Positions 25,325-33,643 of a stretch of DNA of 64,000 bases are shown here, in pieces (within the stretch, counting starts at the first letter, position 1; each line of letters opens with the position of its first letter). The stretch lies in NCBI RefSeq assembly GCF_005116445.1, contig NZ_SWBQ01000001.1, forward strand, positions 930,001-994,000. Direction: 5' to 3'. The DNA is from Pedobacter frigoris (lineage in GTDB: Bacteria > Bacteroidota > Bacteroidia > Sphingobacteriales > Sphingobacteriaceae). Under the pieces are notes generated by a model. The model ran no database searches. It had not been told where the DNA came from and worked only from the letters and a program-made list of their open reading frames with translations. A program made the translations under genes and the position numbers.

Positions 25325-26710
25325 TTATAAGATAAAAGTTTCTCCTTTGAATGGGGTTTCAATCTGATATCCTGCTTCTTGCGCCGATTCTTTAAGGCTA
25401 TTCATTCGGTTTACATCTCCATGTACCAGGAATATCTTCTGCAGTTTTCCAGCATCCTGTTGCTTTATTATCTTCATGAGATCTTGATGGTCTCCATGAC
25501 CACTTAGCAGATCGGTCTTTTTTACAGTTGCATATACCATGAGGTCGCGGTTTCTCAACCTTATGATGGGATCGCCTCTCAATAGCCTATCTCCAAGGGT
25601 TCCTTTGGCACAATACCCGATAAATAGTATCGTACAATAGTAATTTTGAATATTGTAATAAAGATGGTCCTGTATTCTTCCTCCCTCAAGCATACCTGCT
25701 GATGAAATGATAATGCATGGCTCATGGTAATTTGAAACAGACATGCTTTCCTTTTTGTCATGTACATATGACAATTCTTCGAATTCAAATTCGTCACCTT
25801 CAGTATTATAAAATTGCTGAGATTCCGGATTGAGGAGATGATGATGTTTTCGGTATACATCAGTCGCAAAATTAGCAAGAGGGCTATCTACAAATATTTT
25901 GACCGAGGGAAGCAAACCTTTACTGAATATTTTATTGAGCGTATAGACCAATGCCTGAGTTCTGCCAATACTAAATGCCGGTATGATGAGTCTCCCTGGA
26001 AATTTAACGCAGGTTTCGTTTATTGTTTCTATAAGCGTATCTTCAAGTGTGCGCTCGGTACTGTGAAATTTGCCACCGTAGGTGGCTTCACAGACCAGGT
26101 AATCAACTTGTGGTATGGTTTCCGGATCAACCAAAACTGGATAGTTACTTCTTCCCACATCGCCAGTAAAGGCGATTCGTTTTTCTGTTCCATTTTCTTT
26201 TATTGTCAGCACAATCGCAGCGGCACCCAATAAATGTCCTATAGGAATAAGCATCATACTTATATTTTCATTTATAGAGAAAGCTTTATGAAAATTAATG
26301 GTCACAATTCTGTCCATTGTATCCATTACGTGCTTTTGTAAATAGAGCGGTTTAGGTCCGGTCCGGCCCCTTTTTCCTTTAGGACGCTTGTTCTGTTTGC
26401 TGATAAATATATTAACGGAATCCATTAAGAGGATTTCAGTCAAATCAGCAGTTGGCGGCGTACATAATATCTGACCTTGAAATCCCATTCTTACGAGGGT
26501 AGGGAGGTTTCCTGAATGATCTATATGTGCGTGTGTGAGTATTACAACATCAATTGACGCTGGATCAAACGGGAAATATTGATTTTCTTCCTGGTAGGTA
26601 TCTTTCTCATAATCCAGTCCGCAATCAATTAATATATTGTAATCTGCCAATTGTAGTAAATGCATGCTTCCAGTCACCTGTTGTGCAGCTCCACATATAG
26701 TAAGTTTCAT
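25325..26710 (-). CDS. MBL-fold / beta-CASP ribonuclease-like protein
   Basis: This 461-residue protein has the metallo-beta-lactamase motifs TGSMHLL, DCGLDYEKD, the zinc-binding HAHIDHSG near residue 60, GHLLGAAA and TGDVG. The beta-CASP insertion carries VDSPLA and ends with SSAGMLEGGRI. The C-terminal metal ligand is in LVHGD near 430. By family it is an RNA endo- or exonuclease related to archaeal CPSF-like and bacterial YSH1-type proteins rather than RNase J, since it lacks the RNase J C-terminal extension. It is a cytoplasmic housekeeping candidate. Its direct RNA target is unknown. Confidence 0.88.
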   Translation of the reverse strand: MKLTICGAAQQVTGSMHLLQLADYNILIDCGLDYEKDTYQEENQYFPFDPASIDVVILTHAHIDHSGNLPTLVRMGFQGQILCTPPTADLTEILLMDSVNIFISKQNKRPKGKRGRTGPKPLYLQKHVMDTMDRIVTINFHKAFSINENISMMLIPIGHLLGAAAIVLTIKENGTEKRIAFTGDVGRSNYPVLVDPETIPQVDYLVCEATYGGKFHSTERTLEDTLIETINETCVKFPGRLIIPAFSIGRTQALVYTLNKIFSKGLLPSVKIFVDSPLANFATDVYRKHHHLLNPESQQFYNTEGDEFEFEELSYVHDKKESMSVSNYHEPCIIISSAGMLEGGRIQDHLYYNIQNYYCTILFIGYCAKGTLGDRLLRGDPIIRLRNRDLMVYATVKKTDLLSGHGDHQDLMKIIKQQDAGKLQKIFLVHGDVNRMNSLKESAQEAGYQIETPFKGETFIL

Positions 26711-26762
26711 ATTTTTTTAGTAATGAGAGTAAGTTAACAATTTAAGGGAATTAATAAATGTA

Positions 26763-27581
26763 TTATGCTAACCAATCTGACCACTTTGAAATAGAATATT
26801 GATAATTTAAAAGTTCTGGAACATTTTGAGAATCTATAATTTTCCACTGGTTAAGTTCATTTATAAAATCCGGGATTGCCAATCCCGAATTTTCGGATGC
26901 CTTTGTGTAAAAGGATTGTTTTGATGGGTGATCCGGAATACAGGCATTATATATATATCCGAATGCTTTCAATTCAATTATTTTTAAGATCAGATTGATG
27001 CAGTCGTCAAGTATGATGAGATTTATGGGAGCAAGTCCATTCGGAATATTCGTTTTTCCTGCGAAAAATCTTCCTGGATCCCTGTCTGGGCCAATTAGTC
27101 CGGCAAACCTGATTATTGTTGTTTTAAAGTAGTTGTTGTCCTTGAGTATTGTTTCTGCTGCCAACATTGCTTTTCCGGAGGGGCTATCCGGTATTGGGGT
27201 GCTAAATTCATTCATATGTGTATTGTAATCCCCATAAACAGAAGTTGAGCTAATAAAGATGATGTTTTTTACTTTTTGTTCGGAAGCACTTATGATTTTT
27301 GTTATCTTTTTGGTGAAGCTTCCTTGTTCTGCGGTACTTCTTTTTGGAGGAATACAGATGATTAGTAAATCTGTATCGAAGAAATCACTGTCAAAATGCT
27401 CACTTTCTTCCTGAAAATCTACTATATAGGGGATTATGCCGGATTCTTTGAGTTTAAAAACTTTTTCACTCGTAGTGGTCGATCCTTTTACATTATATCT
27501 CAGCTCTACCAACTTTTTTGCAAGGGGTAATCCATACCAACCACATCCCAGGATACTTATTGTTGTATTCACGTTAATCAT
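26763..27581 (-). CDS. NAD(P)-dependent SDR/epimerase-like protein (YeeZ-like)
   Basis: This protein is about 272 residues from the chosen start. The N-terminal dinucleotide-binding motif ISILGCGWYGLPLAKKLVE (G-C-G-W-Y-G) and the FISSTSVYGDYN segment, with a Y-x-x-x-K-like region replaced, suggest an extended SDR similar to YeeZ. The substrate is unknown. An upstream in-frame ATG at 27608 would add nine residues (APFLFYTK), but it lies inside the cold-shock gene's terminator hairpin. The ATG at 27581, directly before the Rossmann strand, is therefore preferred. Confidence 0.8.
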   Translation of the reverse strand: MINVNTTISILGCGWYGLPLAKKLVELRYNVKGSTTTSEKVFKLKESGIIPYIVDFQEESEHFDSDFFDTDLLIICIPPKRSTAEQGSFTKKITKIISASEQKVKNIIFISSTSVYGDYNTHMNEFSTPIPDSPSGKAMLAAETILKDNNYFKTTIIRFAGLIGPDRDPGRFFAGKTNIPNGLAPINLIILDDCINLILKIIELKAFGYIYNACIPDHPSKQSFYTKASENSGLAIPDFINELNQWKIIDSQNVPELLNYQYSISKWSDWLA

Positions 27582-27592
27582 TTTTGTATAAA

Positions 27593-27635
27593 ATAAAAAA
27601 GGGGCCATGCCTACGGCAAATCCCCCTTTTTAGAA
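27593..27635 (-). terminator. Terminator of the cold-shock gene
   Basis: Reading on the minus strand, a G/A-rich arm with AAAAAGGGG pairs with CCCCTTTTT across a 20-nt loop, just after the cspA stop. The T-run follows on that strand. It overlaps the upstream alternative start of the next gene. Confidence 0.7.
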
Positions 27636-27647
27636 TTTATTGATCGA

Positions 27648-27854
27648 TTAAAGAACTGTTACATTTGAAGCTTCAGGACCTTTTTTGCCATCGTTTAACT
27701 CAAATTCAACACTATCTCCTTCGCTCAGCTCTCTGAAAGCGTCACCTGCAATAGCAGAGAAATGTACAAAAATATCTTTTCCTCCATCTTCTGGAGTTAT
27801 AAATCCAAATCCTTTTGCAGAATTAAACCACTTAACTTTTCCTGTTGTACGCAT
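27648..27854 (-). CDS. cspA: Cold-shock protein (CspA family)
   Basis: This 68-residue single cold-shock domain carries both RNA-binding motifs: RNP1 KGFGFITP and RNP2 DIFVHFSAI. The start is [11 protein letters not shown], and there is no N-terminal extension of the kind many Bacteroidota Csp proteins have. It is a nucleic-acid chaperone that melts RNA structure. A roughly 200-nt AT-rich upstream region without a gene may carry a long leader. Confidence 0.95.
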   Translation of the reverse strand: MRTTGKVKWFNSAKGFGFITPEDGGKDIFVHFSAIAGDAFRELSEGDSVEFELNDGKKGPEASNVTVL

Positions 27855-28058
27855 AATATTATTATATATTTCGATGTGAAAGTAGGCAATTGAATAGTAA
27901 AATCAAAATGTGTTTCTTGAAGAGAAAATATCAAATTGTTGCATTTAGGTTAAATCAGAAAACTTACAATATGTTCAGTTGTTGTTAATGTCAGTAAATG
28001 TTGAAAAATGACAAGCATAATGTCACAATAAATTAAATGCGACTAAATTGTAAAAAGA

Positions 28059-28271
28059 ATGAAAAAGAAAAATACTAATGGTAAAGACCATCCCACTAAA
28101 GAGGATTTGTTGAATGATGAAAATAATCCGGGACTGGATGCAGATCATTCATCCTCTGGGTCAGCATCATATTCAGCATTGAATGATGATAATGATAAGA
28201 TTTCAGTAAATAATGATCAGAAACAGAATACCGAAGCGCATGAAGATTATACATCGCTTGAGGGCAAATAA
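28059..28271 (+). CDS. Small acidic hydrophilic protein of unknown function
   Basis: This 70-residue protein is very polar (Asp, Asn, Ser, Lys) with no hydrophobic core, likely disordered: for example DLLNDENNPGLDAD and SSSGSASYSALNDDND. There is a plain ATG start and no signal peptide. It resembles small hydrophilic stress-type proteins, but I recognise no family. Its coding status rests on codon pattern and a clean stop, and it lies 54 bp before the lipoprotein gene. Confidence 0.55.
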   Translation: MKKKNTNGKDHPTKEDLLNDENNPGLDADHSSSGSASYSALNDDNDKISVNNDQKQNTEAHEDYTSLEGK

Positions 28272-28325
28272 TCTTTTGGCACTATTTTTTCTATACATAG
28301 TGTGTCAAACTTAAATTCTAAGATT

Positions 28326-28802
28326 ATGAAATATGTATTTTCAATATTAGCAGTTGTTATCGGTTTATCTGCTTGTAATAATAGTTCAAAAGAACAAGAG
28401 CTAATGAAACAGCAAGCTGTTGCAGCTGTAAAAGATAGTCTGAAACTAGATAGTTTTAAAAGAGCTGAAGCGGCTCAAAAAGCAGTTTTTGTACAACAAC
28501 AGGAGAAGGAACGTATAGCTACGCAGGTTAGGGAGGAGAAACGAACTTTACTGCTTTCTGAGAAAAATGACGCAGCTCCGGCTCCGAGACAATACAGTGA
28601 AACCCAGACTAAGAAAAAAGGATGGAGTTCTGCCGCTAAAGGTGCAGTGATTGGTGCGGGAGCAGGTGCTTTAGGAGGCGTACTAGTAGATAAAAAGGAT
28701 GGAAGGGGAGCGATAATAGGTGGAGTTGTTGGTGCAGGAGCGGGTTATTTGATTGGAAGAGATAAAGACAAAAAATCAGGTCGTGTACAATCGAATAATT
28801 AA
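28326..28802 (+). CDS. Glycine-zipper lipoprotein
   Basis: This protein is about 158 residues from the ATG at 28326. A GTG 24 bases upstream would add eight polar residues before the signal peptide and is unlikely. Lipobox Cys17 is in LSAC. An Arg/Glu/Gln-rich helical part (KRAEAAQKAVFVQQQEKERI) follows. A C-terminal glycine zipper has two G-rich hairpin helices (AVIGAGAGALGG and AIIGGVVGAGAGYLIG) around a basic/acidic loop. Such YMGG/2TM proteins insert in membranes or assemble. The precise role is unknown. Confidence 0.8.
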   Translation: MKYVFSILAVVIGLSACNNSSKEQELMKQQAVAAVKDSLKLDSFKRAEAAQKAVFVQQQEKERIATQVREEKRTLLLSEKNDAAPAPRQYSETQTKKKGWSSAAKGAVIGAGAGALGGVLVDKKDGRGAIIGGVVGAGAGYLIGRDKDKKSGRVQSNN

Positions 28803-28836
28803 CCAGTGTATTGTAAATTAACAACTCAATGTTAAT

Positions 28837-28882
28837 AAAATGCAGTTATATCTTATGTCTATAATTTATAACTGCATTTTTT
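28837..28882 (+). terminator. Terminator after the glycine-zipper lipoprotein
   Basis: A stem AAAATGCAGTTAT pairing with ATAACTGCATTTT is followed by a T-run (TTTTTT). Confidence 0.75.
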
Positions 28883-28994
28883 ATAACTTATATACCCATT
28901 TTTTTAATTATTAAAATTGATTTAAAACTAATTCTACAAAATTTCGTATGTTCGTTATGACTATTAGTAATACCCTTTTATTCACAATACAAAA

Positions 28995-29384
28995 ATGACT
29001 AAGAAACAGATTTTAATAGTTGATGATGAAGTCAGTATACTTAAATTGTTAAATTTTGTTCTGTCTAATGAATACCAGTTAGTCATAAAAACCAGCGGCG
29101 TAGAGGCTCTGAGTTGGCTGGAAGAGGGGAATTCTCCATCATTGATCATTTCGGATCTTGAAATGCCATATTTTGATGGAAGTTCATTCATTTATAATCT
29201 AAAAATAAGTGGTTTCTACAGGGACACGCCAGTAATTATTTTGTCAGGTGCCGCTAATTTGGCAGAAAGGGTATCGCAAATGCCTTTCCAATTGGATGAT
29301 TTTATTCCAAAACCTTTTAATCCAACGCAACTAAAAGAAGCAATTAGCAATGTATTCAGGAAATATGATTCAGTCGGAAGTTAA
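28995..29384 (+). CDS. Stand-alone response regulator receiver domain
   Basis: This 129-residue single receiver domain has the acidic pair (VDDE), phosphoacceptor Asp in LIISDLEMP, Thr/Ser in VIILSGA, and Lys in PKPFNP. No output domain is attached. It overlaps the downstream sugar-transferase gene by about 20 bases, so the two are co-translated. Its partner kinase is not in the window. Such single receivers usually act by binding another protein, and here the pseudo-receiver/transferase fusion is the obvious candidate. Confidence 0.9.
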   Translation: MTKKQILIVDDEVSILKLLNFVLSNEYQLVIKTSGVEALSWLEEGNSPSLIISDLEMPYFDGSSFIYNLKISGFYRDTPVIILSGAANLAERVSQMPFQLDDFIPKPFNPTQLKEAISNVFRKYDSVGS

Positions 29385-30441
29385 TTCAAATACAAAAAAT
29401 AAATCAATATCATTATTATATTCTGCACAGTCGTTTGCTTCTGACCTGCTGCCTGAATTGGAAAAAAACTTTGTTTTGCATTCTGAATCAAACATTGAAG
29501 ATCTGGATAGTTATATTAAGGAGCAATCCATTTATACTTTGCCTGATGTTATCTTGCTGGAAGTTGATGAGCGCCAGGAATGTTTTGATTATGTTGCTAA
29601 GCTAAAAAATAATGTCCTATTAAAAGGGCTGGTCATTATATTACTGGCCAAACAGAAAGACGCTAAGGTTAGGGAAAAGGCCATGAAACATAAAGTAAAT
29701 GATCTTTATATAGCTCCTGTTCCGGTAAATGATCTTTGTGAACGGATATTTTTTTTAGTGAAATTTAAGCTCATCAAACCTCAGTTGTCTGATCTTTCCA
29801 ACGTTAACTTCACCTATAAGATTCCTTTATTTAAACGATTGTTTGATATTGTTGCTTCAGGCATGGCCTTGCTTATTCTTTTACCATTCTTTATTGTTGT
29901 TGCATTGATTATTGCTTTCGAATCTAAAGGCCCGGTAATATTTAGAAGTAAGCGAGTGGGTACCGGTTATAAAATATTTGATTTCTATAAGTTCCGTTCC
30001 ATGCGTGTAGGTGCCAGTGAAGAGCTTACAAAGCTCTCAGATTTGAATCAATATGATAAGTCAGAAACTGGAACCACTACTTTTGTGAAATTAAAGAATG
30101 ATCCTAGAGTTACAAAATTTGGAAGCTTTATAAGAACTTTTAGTATCGATGAACTGCCTCAGCTTTTTAATGTATTTATTGGTGATATGTCACTTGTAGG
30201 CAACAGACCATTACCTCTTTATGAAGCGGAGATGTTAACGTCCAATGAATGGACAATGCGTTTTTTGGGGCCGGCCGGACTTACTGGACTATGGCAGGTA
30301 AGTAGAAGAGGAAAAGCAGATATGTCTGAAAGGGAACGTAAGAAGCTTGATAATTTCTACGCTCAAAATCATTCGTTTTGGTTAGATCTTAAGATTTTGC
30401 TTAAAACTTTGCCAGCTGCTGTTCAAAAAGAAAAAGTATAG
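29365..30441 (+). CDS. Pseudo-receiver / initiating sugar transferase fusion
   Basis: This protein is about 358 residues from the ATG at 29365 (a second ATG at 29350 is possible). Residues 1-130 resemble a receiver domain but have lost the acidic pair (YSAQS in its place). Glu (ILLEVDE) occupies the phosphoacceptor position and Pro replaces the conserved Lys (IAPVPVND). A membrane helix (FDIVASGMALLILLPFF) follows. The catalytic domain of the WbaP/PglC-type polyprenol-phosphate sugar transferases comes next: FRSKRVGTGYKIFDFYKFRSM, the SIDELPQLFNVFIGDMSLVG core, NRPLP, GPAGLTGLWQV, and a terminal catalytic acid region. It starts exopolysaccharide assembly by loading a sugar phosphate onto undecaprenyl phosphate. 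The fused receiver may give control by the adjacent response regulator. Confidence 0.88.
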   Translation: MIQSEVNSNTKNKSISLLYSAQSFASDLLPELEKNFVLHSESNIEDLDSYIKEQSIYTLPDVILLEVDERQECFDYVAKLKNNVLLKGLVIILLAKQKDAKVREKAMKHKVNDLYIAPVPVNDLCERIFFLVKFKLIKPQLSDLSNVNFTYKIPLFKRLFDIVASGMALLILLPFFIVVALIIAFESKGPVIFRSKRVGTGYKIFDFYKFRSMRVGASEELTKLSDLNQYDKSETGTTTFVKLKNDPRVTKFGSFIRTFSIDELPQLFNVFIGDMSLVGNRPLPLYEAEMLTSNEWTMRFLGPAGLTGLWQVSRRGKADMSERERKKLDNFYAQNHSFWLDLKILLKTLPAAVQKEKV

Positions 30442-30483
30442 TGATTGAAAATCTCCTGTGAATAGCCGGAGGATAAACAAATT

Positions 30484-30521
30484 AAAAATGGTTGATCATT
30501 ACTAATGATCAGCCATTTTTA
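30484..30521. terminator. Bidirectional terminator after the sugar transferase
   Basis: An ATGGTTGATCATT arm pairs with AATGATCAGCCAT (one G-U) around a 3-nt loop, with an A-run before and a T-run after. It serves both convergent genes. Confidence 0.88.
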
Positions 30522-30563
30522 TTTATCGGAAGGTCAACTTATTTCAGGGGAAATTGACTGCTG

Positions 30564-32699
30564 CTATTTGTCATTGCAGTTTTGTCTTGTAATGTTAACT
30601 CCATTCAGGATAACATCAAATTCGGTTCTTCTGTTCAGTTGCTGATCTTCTTCGGAACAAGGAACTCCGTCGAAACATCTGTTGACCAGTCTTGTTTTTC
30701 CATAGTATTCTATCTTGATCCGGTTTGCCGAAATTCCTTTGGATGCCAGGTATGCTTTGGCTGAAGCTCCGCGATTAAGTGAAAGCCTTCTGTTATACGC
30801 TTCGGATGCTCTGCTGTCACAGTGGCTTGAAGTAATGATAGTAATCTCAGGATATTTTTTCATCAGTGCCGCAAGCTCATCAAGAGCTGGGCGTGCATCA
30901 GGCCTTACTTCGTAACGGTCTAAGTCGTAATAGATGTTCTGAACCGCAAAGACTTTCTTTAGAGAATCACAATTGTTAAGTACATATTGCTGCGCAGTTT
31001 CTGCTTTGCTTAGTCGGATATCCATTTTAATTACAGAATCCTGTTCTATTCCAAGGGAAGTTACAAAACCAATAGAATTCACATATCCAAGTTTCTGTGC
31101 TGTGGTCTCATAATCCGTTTCTCTTGGCATTTGCCTTCTGAATTCTCCTTTAGCATTTGTTCTGATGGTATCTGTACCGTCTAAATGGTGCATAAGTAAT
31201 CTGCTGCCTGCCAATGGAAGCCTCGTTCTGGCGTCAGTAATGGTGCCTTCAAGTAGTATGCGGTAGGTAGCTCTTGAAAAACTGTAAATGTCATCATTGC
31301 CCCTTCTATTTGAGCTAAAGAAACCGCTCTTTCCATCAACAGCTTTTATGAGTCCAAAGTCATCTGTAGAAGAATTTATGGGAACACCCATATTCTTAGG
31401 GGCAGAGAGCGGTTTCATTTCTTTAAGTTGTACCTCAAATAGATCCAAACCACCTAGTCCGGCATGCCCTGTGGACGAGAAATAAAGGGTATTGTCGGCG
31501 TCGAAAAAAGGAAACATTTCGTTACCCTCTGTATTTATTTTCTTTCCAAGATTTACTGGACGGGTCCACTGACCATTTCCTGAGCGTACACAGTAATATA
31601 AATCTGTTCCTCCGGATCCTCCCGGCATGTCTGAAGCGAAAATGAGTATTGTGCCGTCTTTACTCAATGTAGGGTGTCCTACCGAATAGTCGTTATTGTT
31701 CCAGGGAAATGGAGTGATTTTATTAAGGTTTTCACCTGATGCGGTAAACATCTTCAATTTATTGATGCCTTCTTTACTGGTCTGGGCTGCGCCGTTATAA
31801 TAGTTATTTCTAGTAAAAATGATAGAGCCGTCAGGGAAAACTGCAGGGGAACCTTCGTGATATTTGGTATTGATACTGCCATTTATGGGTAATATTTTGA
31901 TTCCTTTCGATAGCATTATGGATAACGTATCCCTTTCCAGAAGCGGGGCATATTGTCCAAGCGTTTTGGTATCGTTGCTCGTAGGCGCGGTATCATCGTC
32001 ATTGAACTTATATTTTTGTTCTGCGCTATTTTGTGCATTGGCAATTAAGCTATCCGGATCAATATTTTTAATATGCTTTAGCTTCTCTACCCTGTAGATA
32101 TTTGTAAATGGCGTGTTATCCCAGCCAAATACGGATTTAGTTATTCCGGAGATCTTTCTGTTACTGCTGAATATTAACCCTTCTTTGTAGTAAGCGGGAG
32201 AATAATCCGAACCTAGGCTATTTAAATTTGTAAAGGATACTTTCCAGTTTTCTGTGTTTTTGTTGAAATTATCCGGCTTACTGGCAGCAAATGATGTACC
32301 TCGTTTATCTTCAGGGACCAGGGTAGTATATTTTCTATACCATCCTTCAGATTTTTCATACTGTTGCTTATTTGCTAAAGCCTCTGCATAGTAAAGTGCC
32401 CATTTTGCATTTAAGGTCTTTTGTTTGCTCAATTTCTCGTACCAGTTTAACGCCTCGTCGTAATTCTTTGTCATCCTGTAGCTGTAGGCAATCATTTCCA
32501 GGGCTTTTACATTTGTTGAATCTTTTTCAAGTACCCTTAAAAGTTGTGGGATTGCAGAAATATATTTTAAAGCATTAAACTCAACGGCAGCCTTTTTCAA
32601 CATTCGGTCTTCTTTTTCAGACTGCGATTTTACCTGCAGGGACAATGTGCAGAGCAGAACAAATATTATAAACGTTACTTTATGTATGTTTTGTTTCAT
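30564..32699 (-). CDS. T9SS-linked OmpA-family protein with TPR and PD40 propeller
   Basis: This 711-residue protein has a signal peptide (1-25) and tetratricopeptide-like helices at about 30-130 (LKYISAIPQLLRVLEKDSTN). A PD40/WD40-like propeller at about 150-470 has repeats such as PAVFPDGSIIFTRNN and PTLSKDGTILIFASDMPGG. A carboxypeptidase-like domain (about 480-575) and a C-terminal OmpA domain (about 595-705; ITSSHCDSRASEAYNRRLSLNRG and LNRRTEFDV) complete it. The order TPR-PD40-CarboxypepD-OmpA matches the PorE-like or SprF-neighbour proteins. It probably anchors the SprF/adhesin assembly to peptidoglycan. It lies 10 bp behind the PorP/SprF gene. Confidence 0.88.
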   Translation of the reverse strand: MKQNIHKVTFIIFVLLCTLSLQVKSQSEKEDRMLKKAAVEFNALKYISAIPQLLRVLEKDSTNVKALEMIAYSYRMTKNYDEALNWYEKLSKQKTLNAKWALYYAEALANKQQYEKSEGWYRKYTTLVPEDKRGTSFAASKPDNFNKNTENWKVSFTNLNSLGSDYSPAYYKEGLIFSSNRKISGITKSVFGWDNTPFTNIYRVEKLKHIKNIDPDSLIANAQNSAEQKYKFNDDDTAPTSNDTKTLGQYAPLLERDTLSIMLSKGIKILPINGSINTKYHEGSPAVFPDGSIIFTRNNYYNGAAQTSKEGINKLKMFTASGENLNKITPFPWNNNDYSVGHPTLSKDGTILIFASDMPGGSGGTDLYYCVRSGNGQWTRPVNLGKKINTEGNEMFPFFDADNTLYFSSTGHAGLGGLDLFEVQLKEMKPLSAPKNMGVPINSSTDDFGLIKAVDGKSGFFSSNRRGNDDIYSFSRATYRILLEGTITDARTRLPLAGSRLLMHHLDGTDTIRTNAKGEFRRQMPRETDYETTAQKLGYVNSIGFVTSLGIEQDSVIKMDIRLSKAETAQQYVLNNCDSLKKVFAVQNIYYDLDRYEVRPDARPALDELAALMKKYPEITIITSSHCDSRASEAYNRRLSLNRGASAKAYLASKGISANRIKIEYYGKTRLVNRCFDGVPCSEEDQQLNRRTEFDVILNGVNITRQNCNDK

Positions 32700-32709
32700 A
32701 ATTTAATTA

Positions 32710-33642
32710 TCAGAAATACCTTGGTGATAAAATTTTGCCCTTTTCAAAACCGAACTCATACCTCAGCATGATCTCATGACTTCCGGAATTAAAGTTGCCT
32801 AGGGCTGTTGTGCTGCGATCGTAACTATATCCAATTCGGATCTGAGGAGTAGCCTGTAGTTCAATCAATGCCGCTATATCTGCGCTGGTCCTGTATTGTC
32901 CACCGATGCTGATCTTATCCTTTATCCATAGAGAAGCATTGATGTCTGCCTCTAATGGAGCCCCTTTAACTCCTTTAAAAAGGACAGAAGGTTTGAGTTT
33001 AAAATCTTCAGATAGTGGAAAAACATAGCCTGTAGCCAAAAATACATGCAAGGCCTGTTTACTCCCCATATTAATGTTATTACTGCTATAGGAAGTGATC
33101 TTATTAGGCATCAGGTCCATTGCAGACAGGCCGATGTAGAATTTATCGGAGTTATAATAAACTCCGGTTCCGACATTAAAAAGAAACTTATTTACATTTT
33201 CAGCAAAAGCCGGATCATAGCCGGGAGTGCTGCTCAGCGGTACTTCGGTAAAATTAGCCCGGTATTGGCTAAAATTGCCCTGAATTCCAAAGCTCAAAGA
33301 TCCTTTATCCATTCTGATCCGATAGGCGGTGCTAAGTACTGCACCGTTTGTTTGCGTAATTCCAAGTTTGTCCGTGAATAGCTGAATGCCGACGCCAAGT
33401 TTTTTATTCAGCATTGGTGCATCCATAGTTAAGGTACCTGTTTTGGGCGCACCGTCAATGCCTGTCCATTGATTCCTGAACAATGCAGTAGCAGACGTTA
33501 CATTTCGGCTTCCGGCATATGCTGGGTTAATGGCAAGCGTATTGAACATATATTGGGTATACATCGCATCCTGTTGTGCTTTTACATCATTGTAAAACAA
33601 CATTAAATAGGAGAGTAGTATAATTCCTGTTATCCTTTTCAT
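32710..33642 (-). CDS. PorP/SprF-family T9SS outer-membrane protein
   Basis: This 310-residue protein has a signal peptide ending VKAQ, followed by the family start QDAMYTQYMFNTLAINPAYAGSRN and TALFRNQWTGIDGAPKTGTL. Amphipathic strands fill the rest, and the C-terminus is SHEIMLRYEFGF plus a tail. SprF proteins carry or present SprB-like adhesins made for the type IX secretion system. A giant T9SS adhesin gene sits directly upstream (1-bp gap) and the OmpA partner downstream. The three-gene set is the common arrangement. Confidence 0.93.
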   Translation of the reverse strand: MKRITGIILLSYLMLFYNDVKAQQDAMYTQYMFNTLAINPAYAGSRNVTSATALFRNQWTGIDGAPKTGTLTMDAPMLNKKLGVGIQLFTDKLGITQTNGAVLSTAYRIRMDKGSLSFGIQGNFSQYRANFTEVPLSSTPGYDPAFAENVNKFLFNVGTGVYYNSDKFYIGLSAMDLMPNKITSYSSNNINMGSKQALHVFLATGYVFPLSEDFKLKPSVLFKGVKGAPLEADINASLWIKDKISIGGQYRTSADIAALIELQATPQIRIGYSYDRSTTALGNFNSGSHEIMLRYEFGFEKGKILSPRYF

Positions 33643-33643
33643 A

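Noticed and set aside
28302-28325. GTG start for the glycine-zipper lipoprotein
   Set aside because: It would place eight polar residues before a perfectly formed signal peptide that starts at 28326.
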